A stretch of DNA of 64,000 nucleotides from Ovis canadensis (Eukaryota > Chordata > Mammalia > Artiodactyla > Bovidae), in NCBI RefSeq assembly GCF_042477335.2, contig NC_091255.1, forward strand, positions 42,944,501-43,008,500, read 5' to 3'. The notes under the pieces were generated by a model. It did no database searches. It was given only the letters and a program-made list of their open reading frames with translations, and was not told where the DNA came from. The position numbers and the translations under genes were made by a program. Positions 44,560 to 56,329 of this stretch are shown here, in pieces. Numbering within the stretch: position 1 is the first letter of the stretch; each line of letters starts with the position of its first letter.

Positions 44560-45400
44560 CCAGTGTGAGTGGCTTTCCTTCTCTCCTCTGTCCTCTGTAA
44601 TTATTATTTTTTTTTCAAGTGGAAAAACCCAGAGTCATGCAGATTACTTGGAATCTAGTTTTGTGCGGTGCTGAGTCATAGCCAAGCAAAGAAAATCTCC
44701 CTGGAATATTAAGGGGTCACTTTCGCTCCTAAAATATCAACATTGACTAAGATTTGCAGGCTAAAAATAGAGAGGAAACTGGGTGTGTATGTGCTGCAGC
44801 TTGATAATGAACTTGCCCCACTGTGACGTGGGCTGTCTCCTGGTCCCACCTCCACACAGATCCGTGGTTGCAGCAGGATTAGCTTGTTGTTGTCTGATGG
44901 AGTCCAGCTGGTGCTGGGCATCAGAATCCACATTTGTTTCTGTGTGTGTGTGTGTGTGCATGTGTGTATATGTGTGTGTGTGCGCGCGTGCGCACTCACA
45001 CGTGCGTATGTCCTTTCTGAGAACTGTTCATTCCCAGCTTGACGCTGTTTTCAATCCTGCCCAGAGATTTCTGAGCCATATATATTTTTAATATATGTTA
45101 AATAATTCATCAAGGAACGTGTGTGTGCCGAAATGTCGGCGGCCACCTCACTTCCCATTTGACTCTTTTCTACCCAACCGCGTTCCTGCTGTAGGCCCCA
45201 TTTCTTGGCTAATGACATAAAATCATTTTCAAAAGGAAAGCCAAAGACTCTTGCGTTACCTTTTTCTGCCTTAAACCCACCCTTTGGTATTTGCAAAGGT
45301 CAGATGAGCTGTTCTGGCGTTCGCGGCCCTGATGGACGGGGAAGTGTACGTTCCCATTGGACCCTGAGGATGAAGGATGACTGCGGCGGCCACGGCATCT
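44560..45400 (+). other. TOM1L2 intron 1, repeat-free segment with clustered factor motifs
   Basis: Contains TGCTGAGTCA (44669-44678, MARE/AP-1 type) and CTAAAAATAG (44761-44770, exact MEF2 consensus) and a TG/CG microsatellite (44941-44993). Apart from the microsatellite it resembles no repeat known to me. Candidate regulatory DNA, not shown. Confidence 0.35.
44941..44993. repeat. TG/CG microsatellite
   Basis: Alternating purine-pyrimidine run (TG)n with TGCGCGCGTGCGC; a Z-DNA-prone sequence. Confidence 0.9.
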
Positions 45401-46011
45401 GCTGTAATGTCAGGAGCGGGCACTGGGACGCAGGGGCAGCAGGCGTATGAAAAATGCAGGAGGCAGGAAGTGCCTCTGCCTCGCAGCCACGGGGACATCT
45501 CCGAGAGCGTTTGTTCTCCTCTGTTAAGCCTTGTCACTGGGCATCTAGTACAGGGGCTGGGGGCAGGAGCACCAGGGCCACGTCCTGCGGGGCCTTGCCC
45601 TGCCCTTGCACCAGCTTGTTTTTGTTCAGTGTTTGCCCCTCGTGGGGGTCGTCGGCTTTATTCTCAGTTAAATAAAGAGCATCCTTTGGTTGGTGCCTGG
45701 TGTGGGAGAAGCAGGTGCTGTGCACTAGGCGTGTCTCTGTCCCCACTCAGAGCAGATGGCCTGCGTCAGTTCATTTCGTGACCTTTCTTTGCTGCTAAGA
45801 CACCAAATCTCTGATCCCACGGATCATAAATATTCTTTAGGTTTGCAGGCACGGAGGTAATGGGAGCGGCAAGCTGTCGCTATCATTTTCCATTTGTTGG
45901 AACCCTTGGAAGGAAACCATTACAGCAGTTGAGGCGCTGCTCATGCCTGCTGCGGCCCCAGGCTTTACGGACGCGTGAAGGGCACCGCAGCCTGGCAGCC
46001 TCAGCCGAGGT

Positions 46012-46073
46012 CAGGGAGCCTTCTGCTCCACGTCCCACCGTCCTCACCTTTCTGCTCGCCAGGCAGCCCCTCC
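46012..46073. repeat. Copy A of a near-identical 61/62-base direct duplication
   Basis: Matches 47102-47162 with one C/T change and one single-base length difference; begins CAGGGAGCCTTCTGCTCCA. Confidence 0.93.
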
Positions 46074-46419
46074 CAGCAGCCAGGCACATGACTCAGCCCC
46101 ACCGCCCGCCCCCACCTCCTCCCCAGGGGCTGCATTCTTAAAAGTCACTAAAGGTCATGATGGTCACCTGGTCTCCATCGCCCATTGTACTGATGGGGGC
46201 CTCTCCCTGCCTCGGCTGGAAACAAGAGCAGCACAGGCTGTGTGGGCCCAGTGAGGAGGTGCTCGGAGCTGGACCCCTCAGAGGTTTACAGGGAGAAGGC
46301 AGGCTGGGCGAGGACACAGTTCTGGGTGTCTTGTGGGGAGCTGGAGCGGAGGGCAGCGAGGATAATCACCCTGGGAGTCAGGCTTGAACCTTGTCTGGAG
46401 TCAAGGGGGAAGCTTGGCA

Positions 46420-46725
46420 AATGAACTCATGTACAAAGCAGAAGCAGAGTCACAGATGTAGAAAGCAAACTTATGGTTACCAGGGGTAAGGTGGGAGAGG
46501 GTTAAACTGAGAGATTTGGACTGACATAAACACACTACTCTATACAAGCTAGGTAACTGCCAAGGACCTACTGGACAGCACAGAGAACTCTACTCAATGC
46601 TCTGTAGTGACCTATGGGAAAAGAAGCTAAAAAAGAGCAGGTATATGCGTGTGTGTAACTCATTCATTTTGCAGTACACCTGAAACTAACACAACATTGT
46701 AAATCCAGTAAAATTTTTTAAAAGG
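46420..46725 (+). repeat. L1 3' end
   Basis: Sense-strand ruminant L1 3' untranslated region: TTATGGTTACCAGGGGTAAG, ACTGGACAGCACAGAGAACT, CACCTGAAACTAACACAACA, then an A-rich end. Confidence 0.8.
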
Positions 46726-47101
46726 TGGGGGAAGCTTGGGCGGTCTTAAATGGGTGGTGCTTATGCATCTCAGGGGAAGGAGTGTGGGGGGGCCCTGCCA
46801 GAGAGGGGCAGCAGCATCCCATCCTGAGGGGCCAAGGGGGGCCTCCGCCCTGTTCCAGCTCTCAGCACCCCACCCCATTCCTTCATCCCCACTGCTGCCC
46901 AGAGCCTCTGCACCCAACCCAGTCTGCTTCCCTTCTGACACCTCCTGGGACCCTGGGGCAGGGGCCACAGCAGGCTGGGCTGCCTGGCACCAAGGGCCCT
47001 CGGTGGAGACTTTGCTCCAGACTTCATTTGAGTCCCCGGGGGATGGGCCCTGTGCGGAGCAGGAGAGGGGCCAGTCTTCATAGCCATCATCCAGCAGATC
47101 C

Positions 47102-47162
47102 CAGGGAGCCTTCTGCTCCATGTCCACCGTCCTCACCTTTCTGCTCGCCAGGCAGCCCCTCC
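47102..47162. repeat. Copy B of the direct duplication
   Basis: Partner of 46012-46073, about 1.09 kb away in the same orientation. Flanks differ. Confidence 0.93.
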
Positions 47163-47616
47163 TCTACCTAACACATTCTCCAGGAGAGGAGGCGATGTTT
47201 TTAGTTTTTCCTGTGGAGAATTTCAAACATAAATAGGGGAACCAGTGTAAAGAGCTTCTATGCTCCATGACTGGGCTTCAGCAGTTCTCAACAGCTGGCC
47301 GGTCCCACCCTGCCTCCTGGATGCTTCCCACCTCACGGTTTGGAAGCTGGTTCCAGGCCTCACGTGACTGTGACGTGCGCGTCTCTGAAGGTCAGGGCTT
47401 CTGGCTGGGCTCCATGAGCCCCAACCCTCTCACCAGTCCGGTGGGTGAGGACGCTCTCTGCCCAGGGCTGCTGCGAGCAGGCCTCTTAGAGATGCCTTTA
47501 CCAGAACCTCATAGCTCCCTCTCCTCTGCAACCTGCCGCACACCCAGCCCTAAACTTTAAAAAGAGATTTAAACTTTAAATCTCTTCCTATCTCAGAAAA
47601 AATAAAACCAGGGGCA

Positions 47617-47760
47617 GGGACTTCTCTGGTAGTCTAATGGTTATGACTCCGAGCTCTCAAAGCAGGTGCCCTAGGTTCCATCCCTGGTCAGGGAACTAGA
47701 TCCCACATGGGCCACAACTAGAACCCAGCACAGCCAAATAAGTATTTTTTTTAATAATAG
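47617..47760 (+). repeat. CHR-type SINE
   Basis: GGGACTTCTCTGGTAGTCTA head and AGCACAGCCAAATAAGT tail. Confidence 0.85.
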
Positions 47761-49813
47761 CAAAAATAGAAACGGGGGCAGATCTCCTTCATAGGCTGGT
47801 TTTAAGATTTAGATTAGACAATGTGTGTCTGTATGCAAGTCATTCAGCACTCGGTAGCTTTTATCATGAACATCCTTTCAATAATGAATCCTACAGGGTA
47901 TTAGCTACTATCCCCATTTTACAAATCAAATGACAGAGGTTTAAAACCGAGGTTAGGTAGCATGCCTGAGCTCCTGGGGCAAATGAATTACAGAGCCAGG
48001 GGTCTGAGCCCAGGTGGGACTACCCCCCCAGCCCCCTCCTTCATGGTGGCTAATCAGTGAACCGAGCTTTGCGACCTTGAGAAGAGAAGGGGCCGGCTAT
48101 GGGTCAGCAGACTAACTTCACGTGGTCCTGCCTCTGTCTGGCGTTCCAGCCAGTGCTGATTCCTGGAAGCTGACAGCCGCATAGGGGTCTCCGCAGACCC
48201 CTGCCTGCATCCCCCACCTGCTTCCCACTTCTCTCGCGGGTAGTGCTACTCAGCCCTGCCGTGGAGAGAAACTGGGCAGGCAGGTCAAGCACAGGTGCAG
48301 CAGCCCTTCCCTGCTCAGTTTTAGTGGGAAGAGGCAAGCTCTGAGGCTCAGGAGGGTCACTGGTCACCTGTGGAGGCTTGTTCTCCAGTCAGGATAGTGA
48401 GGGGTGGACGTTCCAACTGTAAAGTTGCTGGGAATGGAATGTGTGAGGTTGATGTTGCCGAACTGGACATAAGACCCAGGCTCGTCCAGTCCCACTGCTC
48501 CCCGGTGCCTTGGTCTGGACCCGCAAACACCCCAGATTAGGCAAGGGGACCCACTGACCTGGAACCCTTTTCTGGAGGGTCTGGCTTAATGGGAGCCAGC
48601 ATCGCCAGACCAGGACCCAGCTTCCTGTCTGACTCTGTGCACCTGTTCAGAAAGGTTCTCCATTACCAAATGAGGAAGCTGAGCAGACCCTTGGAGGGCA
48701 AGGCAGGGACTTGAAGGGCATGTTTAGGCCACATCCAGTCCTCTTCCTGCACGTCCACCAAGGCCTCTGGATCTCCGTCACTGAGCAGCAGGATCGCCAG
48801 GCCCGGGGGTTCCTCCCCGGGTGCTCGGCCACCCTGGGGGGGATAGGCAAGGATGGCTTTTCCCTGGAGAAGTGTTCTCTTCTTTGGGGGTATGTATCCT
48901 GGTGTGTCACGTCTGGATAGCCACCTTCACCAGTGTAGTTTCCCCAAACCAGGCCCCAGAACAGGTTTTAGGGGAAGGTGGAGAGCCCAAGAGGTTATAA
49001 ACCTTACAGGTAAGACTCATAAGCCCCATGGAGAAGCCCCCACTTTGGATAGGAAAGCAAAACCGGTCACCTCGTTGCTGGAATGACAGACTGGCTCTCT
49101 TGGGACCCAGCCAGAAAAACAGTTTGTTAGAATGACCCCCACACGTAACCAGCTAAAGCTTTGGGCTGAAATCCAGAATGCTTATTATGGGAAAGTGGGG
49201 TTAAAACTGTTCCTCTGAAACCCTGTGGTTGTTTATTTGAATTAGCGAGGTCGCTCCAGTGACAGCTGTGGAGGCCAGTCTTTAATTAGGAGAAGAATTT
49301 GCCCTGAACGTCATCAGAGTGGCATTCTGAGGCCTCCGGTGTTTTTCTTCCTGGCTTCTTCCAGCCTCGTCTCAGTCCCGGGCTCCATCCAGGGTCAGAG
49401 CTAGCTTCTTCCCAGATGACCATTCTGCATGCTCCTAGCAGCCCTGGTCCCCCACCCTCGCGAGCTGGGGGCTGCTTCTGGAGCCTGGGCTCCAAATGAG
49501 GCCATGAGTGTTTGTTGCGTGAAGTTAGGTACAGCTGGTCTTGAGCGCCGTTGCTGCAGGCCACGCACTACTCTTAAGTGTTTGATATCTGTAAGCACAT
49601 TTCCATCTCATCTTAGTAACTGGCAGGTGAGGCGGAGTCCTTAACATCCCACTTCACAGGTGAGGAGGCTGAGGGGCCAGGATCACACGGCTGGTTAATA
49701 AGGCACCCACTGTAGAGGCTGGCACAAGGCAGGCACTCAGTGGATGTTCATGGAGTCTGAGTCTCTCTCACACCGAAACGTCCGTTATATTTGCCATCTT
49801 CTGCCCTCTAGTT

Positions 49814-49941
49814 GTTTTTGGTTTTTTGGCCACACTGCCCAGCTTGCAGAATCTTAAGCTCCCCAACCAGGGACTGAACCCGTGCCCCCTGCAGTGGAGG
49901 CCCAGAGCCCTAAGCACTGGACTGCTAGAGAATTCCCCCTG
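49814..49941 (-). repeat. CHR-type SINE
   Basis: Reverse orientation; AACCAGGGACTGAACCCGTG and CTAAGCACTGGACTGCTAGA. Confidence 0.85.
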
Positions 49942-50039
49942 CCCTCTAGTTTTCACTTTGACTTTTCTCTGATAACATTGAATATGGTAATCTTTTCTTC
50001 AAACCTGTGTTTACTTTTTAAACTTTGACTTACTCAGTT

Positions 50040-50325
50040 TTAAACATTTTTTAAAAGAGAGAGAATAGTATAATGAAACTCCATTCAACCCTTTCTATAA
50101 CTTCAGCAGTGATCAACTCATGGCCTGTTTTGTCAACATTCCCATCTCCTCACTCTCCTGGTCTGTATTATTTTGAAGTAAATCCCCCAAATCATATTAT
50201 TTCAGCCATATATTTCAATGTGTATCTCTAAAAGAAAATGAACTCTTAAAAACAACCATGATACCATTGTTGTACTTCAGGAATTAATAATAATTCCCCG
50301 ATATTGCTTATTCAGTCAGCATTCA
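50040..50325. repeat. Old interspersed repeat (family not settled)
   Basis: A+T-rich; contains ATTATTTTGAAGTAAATCCC and ATGTGTATCTCTAAAAGAAA, words recurring in an old mammalian L1-type tail. Family and strand are uncertain. Confidence 0.4.
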
Positions 50326-50332
50326 CGTTTCT

Positions 50333-50534
50333 GTACTGTGCTTAGTCGCTCAGTTGTGTCTGACTTTGCAAGCCCATGGATTGTATCCCACCAGGCTCCC
50401 CTGTCCATGGGGATCCTCCAGGCAAGAATACTGGCCATGCCCTCCTTTGGGGGATCTTCCCAATCCAGGGATTGAACCCAGGTCTCCTGCATTACAGGCG
50501 GACTCTTTACCATCTGAGCCACCAGGCAAGTCGT
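50333..50534 (-). repeat. Bov-tA SINE
   Basis: Reverse orientation, complete, slightly deleted in the middle. Confidence 0.9.
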
Positions 50535-50535
50535 G

Positions 50536-53144
50536 TTTTTAGTTGTCTCCTGATGTCGTGTCACACGTTGTGTTAAAGTCTGTTTGAACAGGCTCTGATA
50601 AGCTCCGCCTTGCAGGTGGGTGGTGTGTCTCTTTTGTCTCTTAGTCTGTAGGCTCCTCCTCCCTGTTTACTTCACTGCAGTTTGTATGTCGAAGAAACCA
50701 GGTCACTGGCCCTATTGAGTTTCCCACGGCCTGGATTGTGCTGATTGCATCTCGTGGTGTCGTCTAATGTGGCCACGTGTTCCCATGTTTCCTGTAAACC
50801 TCCGACTGACCAAGTTCAGGTTGAATTTCCCAAGGAGGCAGGGGCCTCTGCTGTCTCTCTGTGACTTTCACAACCACTACTGATCAGGGCCTGGATCCCC
50901 TGCTTTATGGGTTGTAGATGGTTTCCAAACTGGGTTCTATTCCCTCAAGGGCCTGTCCCAGGGCAGGGCACACAAAAGGCTTCATAAGACTTGGTGCCAG
51001 TCTATGTCCCTCCGGCCTCTCCTTGACGTCCTTGCTCACTGACTGGTCTCCCCGGGAGAAGGGTGACATGGTCCCTTTGACTTGGAGGCCCTGGCCTGGG
51101 CTTGGCCCTTGTGTGCTTTCCTTCAGCCCCCTGCATGGGAGGGCGGTAGGCGGCAGGCAGGAAGAGCGCTGGGGTGGCCGGGTGGCCCCGGGTGAGAGCT
51201 CCAGCTCCTCTCAGCTCTGAGAGCCCACTGCGGACAGTGTGTGGCAGGAGAGGCTGGCCTCGCTCTGCAGCCCGGAAGAGGTCAGACCAGCTGGAAGAGC
51301 CACGATTATTGGGGAAAACAAGTCCTTCAGAGGAAGTCTGCCTGTCTGGGTCCTTCACAGCATCGCTGTGACCCCACCCTGGGAGCTGCATTGTGCTACC
51401 TCCTCTTGGGCTCAGAAGCCAGAGCTGATCCCTGCTGCCCTGCAGGTCGGAGCCTCGCCCCAGGCGTGCAGACGGGGGCACAGGGGATCTCCCTTGGGGT
51501 CCTGGCCAGGCGTTAAATGATGACGCCATGTTCCATCATGTGGCTGTATTGTGATTTACTGTACCTTAGTGCTGGGCATTCAGGTTGTTGCCTTTTTTTC
51601 CTGGCTGTAACAATTAATGCAGCAACAAACCCTGGGAGAACTTGTCTTTGTCTGCATTTCCAGTTGTGATAGGGAACCCCTGTTCCCCGGAATCACCCTG
51701 TGAGACAGGTGGCTCCTTTCTGAGGGTCTCGCTCCCTGAAAGCTTCACTGCCTTTTCTTTTCTCAGCATTTTGGGGACCTAGTGTGGGTTCAGGTGTGCA
51801 TGGGGCTGGGAAGACTTCCTGGGAGAGGGCTCGCAAGGCACACTCTGATAGTGACCGAGGGTGGAGGCATATGGGGGGTGGGGGAGACCAGAGCTGCCGC
51901 TGGGTGTGGACCTGGGGGAGCTGAGGCCAGAGGAGGTGGGTGAAGGGATGGGAGGGGAAGGGGCAGGGGTGAGGGGAGCAACTAAGGCCTGGGGACAGAG
52001 CCTAGACTTTGCTGAAATGGAAGGGAAAACCAAGGAGTGGCTCCAAGCAGGGCAGTGACTGAGGAGCCTATGTGCTGGGTCACCTGGCCACCAGGCGGAG
52101 GGTGGACAGGACAGAGCCAGTTAAGCCCCTTATACGAGAGGGTTCCTCACAGACTTGGCTAAGTTGGCAGGAGATAGTGCCTTTCACTTAAATTCACATT
52201 TCTTTAATTCCTGCTGAGGTTGGATATTTTTATGTTGATTTTTCCAACTGTGTTTCATCATTTTGTGACTTGACTCAGTGGGTCCCAAAGGCTTGCCACT
52301 GTGGACATTGCGGGTGGTGAGGCCAGACTCATGGCTCAGCCTTGCATAGGAGCCCTGAGAGACCCAGCGAGGGAGGTGGGGCCCAGGCGCTTCTTGAGCT
52401 GCCCTATAACCAGGGCACACTCAGGGTCTGCTGACCGAGAGAGCAGGATGAGTGGCCATGGAGGTCATTTCTCTGCCATCACATTTGAGGAAGGGGTTCA
52501 GGATGCACCAGACTTAGCTGGGTCAGGGGTCCCCAGTGGCCGGGGGCAGCTTTGTTGAGGAAAAGCCCGTCCAGGCTGGTCTTGCCTGCAGGCCATGTGC
52601 ACTGGCTGGAGCAGAGAAGCTGAGTGAGAACAGTCCTTGGGGACAAGGTTTCTTCTCAGCCCTGCTCACGGTCCGCCTGCCTCTGCAGGTGAGCAGCATC
52701 CAGCCCATAGACCTCATCTATGAATGGGTTTATTGCAGGCTTTTCTGATGCCCTGGAAGCCTCCTGAGGAAATGGGGGATGCTGGTCAATAGCATACCCT
52801 TCTTGGAAAACGCCGCTTCCTAGCTGGCTGCCTCTGGGCACGAGGTCCTCTGCACTGCCTGGCCCCCTGAGGGAGCTGGCTGGCCATGTGCAGCTGGGTT
52901 GCTGAGTTGGGGTACAGGCAGCGTGGTGGCAGAGTAATGACCCCCACTGTCTTTGCAGCTTCTGGCTGGGAACCACAGGGGCCTTGAGCCCTTTCCCTGT
53001 GAAATCTGAACAGTGTCAGGGGATTGCAAGGCCACCATCATGGCCGGGCCCTGTCTAGGTTGTGCCTTTGCCGAGGCCGGAGTCCCCACTCTTTGACATT
53101 TAATTTTACATGAAGAACAGAACTGGGTGAGCTGACCCACCAGT
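50536..53144 (+). other. TOM1L2: TOM1L2 intron 1, mostly unique
   Basis: About 51520-51640 weakly resembles an old LINE 3' end. The rest is unassigned. Confidence 0.45.
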
Positions 53145-53145
53145 G

Positions 53146-53357
53146 CTCAGCCGCTCAGTCGTGTCAGACTCCTTGCAGCTCCATGGACCGTAGCCCACCA
53201 GGTGCTCTGTCCATGGGATTTCCCAGGCAAGAATACTAGAGTGGGTTGCCATTTCCTACTTCAGGGGATCTTCCCAACCCAGGGACCGAAGCCCAGTCTC
53301 TTGTGTCTGCTGCATTGGCAGACGGATTCTTTACCACTGAGCCACCTGGGAAGCCTG
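53146..53357 (-). repeat. Bov-tA SINE
   Basis: Reverse orientation; CGCTCAGTCGTGTCAGACTC to GAGCCACCTGGGAAGCC. Confidence 0.9.
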
Positions 53358-53466
53358 ACCCACCAGAGCCCTCCCCAAACTGTTCAGATTCCTGATGACC
53401 TAAACCTGGTTACAAGGGAAGTGCACATTTTTATAGAAAAATTCTTCCCTGAGCAACAAAGCGGGG

Positions 53467-53707
53467 GCCTCCCTGGTGGCTCAGTGATGACGCCTGCCAG
53501 TGCCGAAGACACAGTTCAATCCCTGACCCAGGAAGATCCCACAAGCTGCAGAGCGCCTGGGCTTGTGCTCCCTAGAGCCCGTGCTCCACAATAAGAGAAG
53601 CCTGTGCGCTGAGCTAGGGAGTAGCCCTGGATCACCACAACCAGAGAAGAGCCCACACAGCACCAAAGACCCAGCACAGCCAAAACCCAATAATTTCTTT
53701 TTTTAAT
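53467..53707 (+). repeat. tRNA-derived SINE (CHR-like long form)
   Basis: CCTCCCTGGTGGCTCAGTGA head, TTCAATCCCTGACCC, then ACAATAAGAGAAGCCTGTGC and AGCACAGCCAAAACCCAATA. Confidence 0.8.
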
Positions 53708-53709
53708 AT

Positions 53710-54940
53710 CAAAGTAGTCTTGGACGTGGCTGCTCTCACCCTGTGGTGTCCACCTGGTTACAACCTGGGCTAACACTCCAGGCCTTTCTCCTTCTATGTG
53801 GGCACAGTGGTTAACATAAAACTGTGTGTACAATTTTTACCTTGACCTTCTCCCACTGGGCACGGTCACCACCTGCCCAGCAGCCACGTGGGTCCAGGAA
53901 TGCAGCCTGGCCTCCTCAGGCCTCGGTCCCCTCAGGGGACACTCCGTCATCTCAGGGCCTCATGGCTTCAGCCAGGTTTGGAGCCCCCGTCACATTCTTC
54001 AGATGCTTCATATTACTGAACCTGAGATGTGGCTGCAGTGGAGGAGAGCAGGCTTCCTGGCTGACCTGCAGGTGAGGGGAGAGGTGAGGACGTGGTCCCT
54101 AGGCCCCTGGGGCACTTGGCCACCCAGCGCTGAGCTGGCGAGAGCTTCGTGAGCGCTGTGGCCGTGCTCAGACCCCAGGGGACTTGGCAAAAACATGCCC
54201 GTGAGGCCGGGACGGACGAAGCCTGGGGACAAGGGCCAGAGGATGCAGCTGTCACTTTGGCTGTGCTGGACACCCCTCGTTTCCTCCTGACTGGGGTGGG
54301 ACTCTGGGCCCGGCTGGAACATTCTCTCACCTGGTTTCCCTTATAGCTACGCATGGCATAGGGCACAATTCTGGCCTCTGAGAGAAACAGCACCTCTTCA
54401 GCAGTAAATGGCAAAGCCCTCTGGCCCTTGTGCCTTCTTCCTGCCTGTTTCAAGGACTCTGTCTGCTTGGGCATTGGCCACCTCATGGGTTCAGGGACGG
54501 AAGTGCTGGTGGAGCAGGAAGACCAACGGATCCCATCCTGCCTGGGGGCCTGGTGGTGCTGCTCCCGCCTGCACTGCCTGCTTCCAGGGTTCTTACTCCA
54601 TGAGAAAAGTAACCCCCATCTGCTTAAGCAACTGTTAAGTTTTTTTTAATTGCTTGCAGCTGAATGCAATCATAACTGATAAGGTAATGTTTTAATATTT
54701 TACAAGGGGGAAATGTATTTACATATTGTGTAATTAAAAATGAAAAATAATTTAAATCCCCACAGATTTCCGGGCCCACATCAGACTCACTGAAACAGAA
54801 TCTTTAGGGATGGGACTCACATATCTGTATTTTTAACAAACTCCCCAAATGATCTGATGTACAGTAAATCATTTCCATATTCATTAATATTGTCCCCATT
54901 TTATATAGGAGAACACTGAGAAAGGAGGTTAAAAAACATC
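53710..54940 (+). other. TOM1L2: TOM1L2 intron 1, mostly unique
   Basis: No exon. The A+T-rich end (about 54630-54930) has a MIR-like tail just before the LTR. Confidence 0.45.
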
Positions 54941-54944
54941 CCAG

Positions 54945-55932
54945 TCGTAGGGATAGAATGAAGGGACAAAATAGGTGATTAAGTAGTTAATCCCCCTAGG
55001 GGATTGTAAATAGAAAAATATGGGAGACCCTTGTAAGTTAATGATAACTCAAGAAAGCAGGTTTGCTTAGCAACAAAACAATAGAACAGAAGCAGGAGGC
55101 ATGCCCCCAACAACAAAATAATTGTGGCATGAGGCCCATATCCTGCCTGGTGAGCTCAGTGAGTTAGTCACCCCCAAAACATGTTCTCTGGCCCCTAAGA
55201 CATGTTCTTTGCACAACACCCCCCAAACAATAAAACAGTAGTAGAAAATAAGGGCAGGTGAGAAATGCCCCATGGTGCCATCAAGTTAATGACCCCCAAA
55301 ACAGGCTCTGTGCACACAAAAAGCAATCATTTACAGGAAGGTGACTTTTCAAAATGAAAGACCCTCATTTTGTACTGAGACCTGAAAAATACTTTTCCAA
55401 AGTGTTAATAACAGTCCTGGCCTGACCAACAAGTAAGCTTCCTTGTCCTAACTGGGGGAGGAACTGATGATGGAAATGTGATATCTACTCGAGAAAAACA
55501 AAGAGGTTCTTCTCCCTTTCCCACTTTGCCTTTGATTAGAACATTGTAGCTCTCTAAGTTCTCAGGGTATGGCCTTTCTTGCCTGCCTGCTAGTAAACCT
55601 CACAAGCGTCCTGTTCTAATAGATTACTTAAAATTTTTTTTATTTATATATTTGGCTACAACAGGTCTTCATTGTGGCATGCAGGTTCTTTAGTTGTGGC
55701 ATGCAGCTTCTTGGCTGCAGCATGTGGAATCTAGTTACCTGACCAGGGATCAAACTCCAGCCTCCTGCACTGAGAGCACGGAGTCTTAGCCACTGGAGCA
55801 CCAGGGAAGTCCAGTAATAAATCCCTTCTTATCCACCTCCGTTCAGCTCTTGCTGAATTCTCTGCACTGAGACATAAAGGACTATGGTCCCAGAGCTCTT
55901 CTGAGCCCTGGAAATGATACCAGTCGGTTTCA
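54945..55932 (+). mobile_element. Probable endogenous retrovirus solo LTR, split by a CHR SINE
   Basis: The stretch is rich in A and CCCCCAAAAC words and ends, after an AGTAATAAATCCCTTCTT polyadenylation region, with the R/U5-like CTCTTGCTGAATTCTCTGCA and a final TTTCA. A CHR SINE (55637-55812) interrupts it just before the AATAAA. No gag, pol or env reading frame flanks it, so it is a relic LTR. The 5' border is approximate; assignment is by general LTR layout and recall of similar ruminant LTRs. Confidence 0.6.
55637..55812 (-). repeat. CHR-type SINE inside the LTR
   Basis: Reverse orientation; TCTTAGCCACTGGAGCACCA then GGGAAGTCC. Confidence 0.87.
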
Positions 55933-55935
55933 CGC

Positions 55936-56093
55936 GTGTTTTCTTTTAATTTGACTGCACCAGGTCTTAGTTGTAGCACAGAGGATCTTCGTCGCAACAT
56001 GTGGATCTAGTTCCCTGGCCAGGGATTGAACCCAGACCCCCTGCATTGCAGGCGTGGAGTCTTAGCCACTGGACCATCAGGGATAGTCCCTCC
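55936..56093 (-). repeat. CHR-type SINE
   Basis: Reverse orientation, directly after the LTR; CAGGGATTGAACCCAGACCC and TCTTAGCCACTGGACCATCA. Confidence 0.87.
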
Positions 56094-56124
56094 TGTTTGT
56101 TTGTTTGTTTTCCCCACTTTTGAT

Positions 56125-56216
56125 GCCTGGAGGGTTCCATGAACAGAGGAGCCTGCCAAGCTACAGTCCACGGGGTCAGAAAGCATCAGACACGACTAAG
56201 CGACTAAGCACACATA
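56125..56216 (+). repeat. Bov-tA SINE tail fragment
   Basis: Only the 3' part (ATGAACAGAGGAGCCTGCC ... GACACGACTAAGCGACTAAG). Confidence 0.8.
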
Positions 56217-56325
56217 ATTGATTAACAATGTTGTGTTACTTTCACGTATACAGCAAAGAGATTCAGTTATGCATATACGTGTATCGATTCTTTTTCAAAT
56301 TCTCCCGTTTAGGTTACTTCCGCAG
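56217..56325 (-). repeat. L1 3'-end fragment (antisense)
   Basis: AACAATGTTGTGTTACTTTC and CAGCAAAGAGATTCAGTTAT are standard antisense ruminant L1 3' words. Confidence 0.7.
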
Positions 56326-56329
56326 TGTT

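Larger units (their letters stand above)
46725..49810 (+). other. TOM1L2: TOM1L2 intron 1, mostly unique
   Basis: Contains copy B of a 61-base duplication (47102-47162), a CHR SINE (47617-47760) and a MIR-like stretch (about 47880-48010). No exon. Confidence 0.5.
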
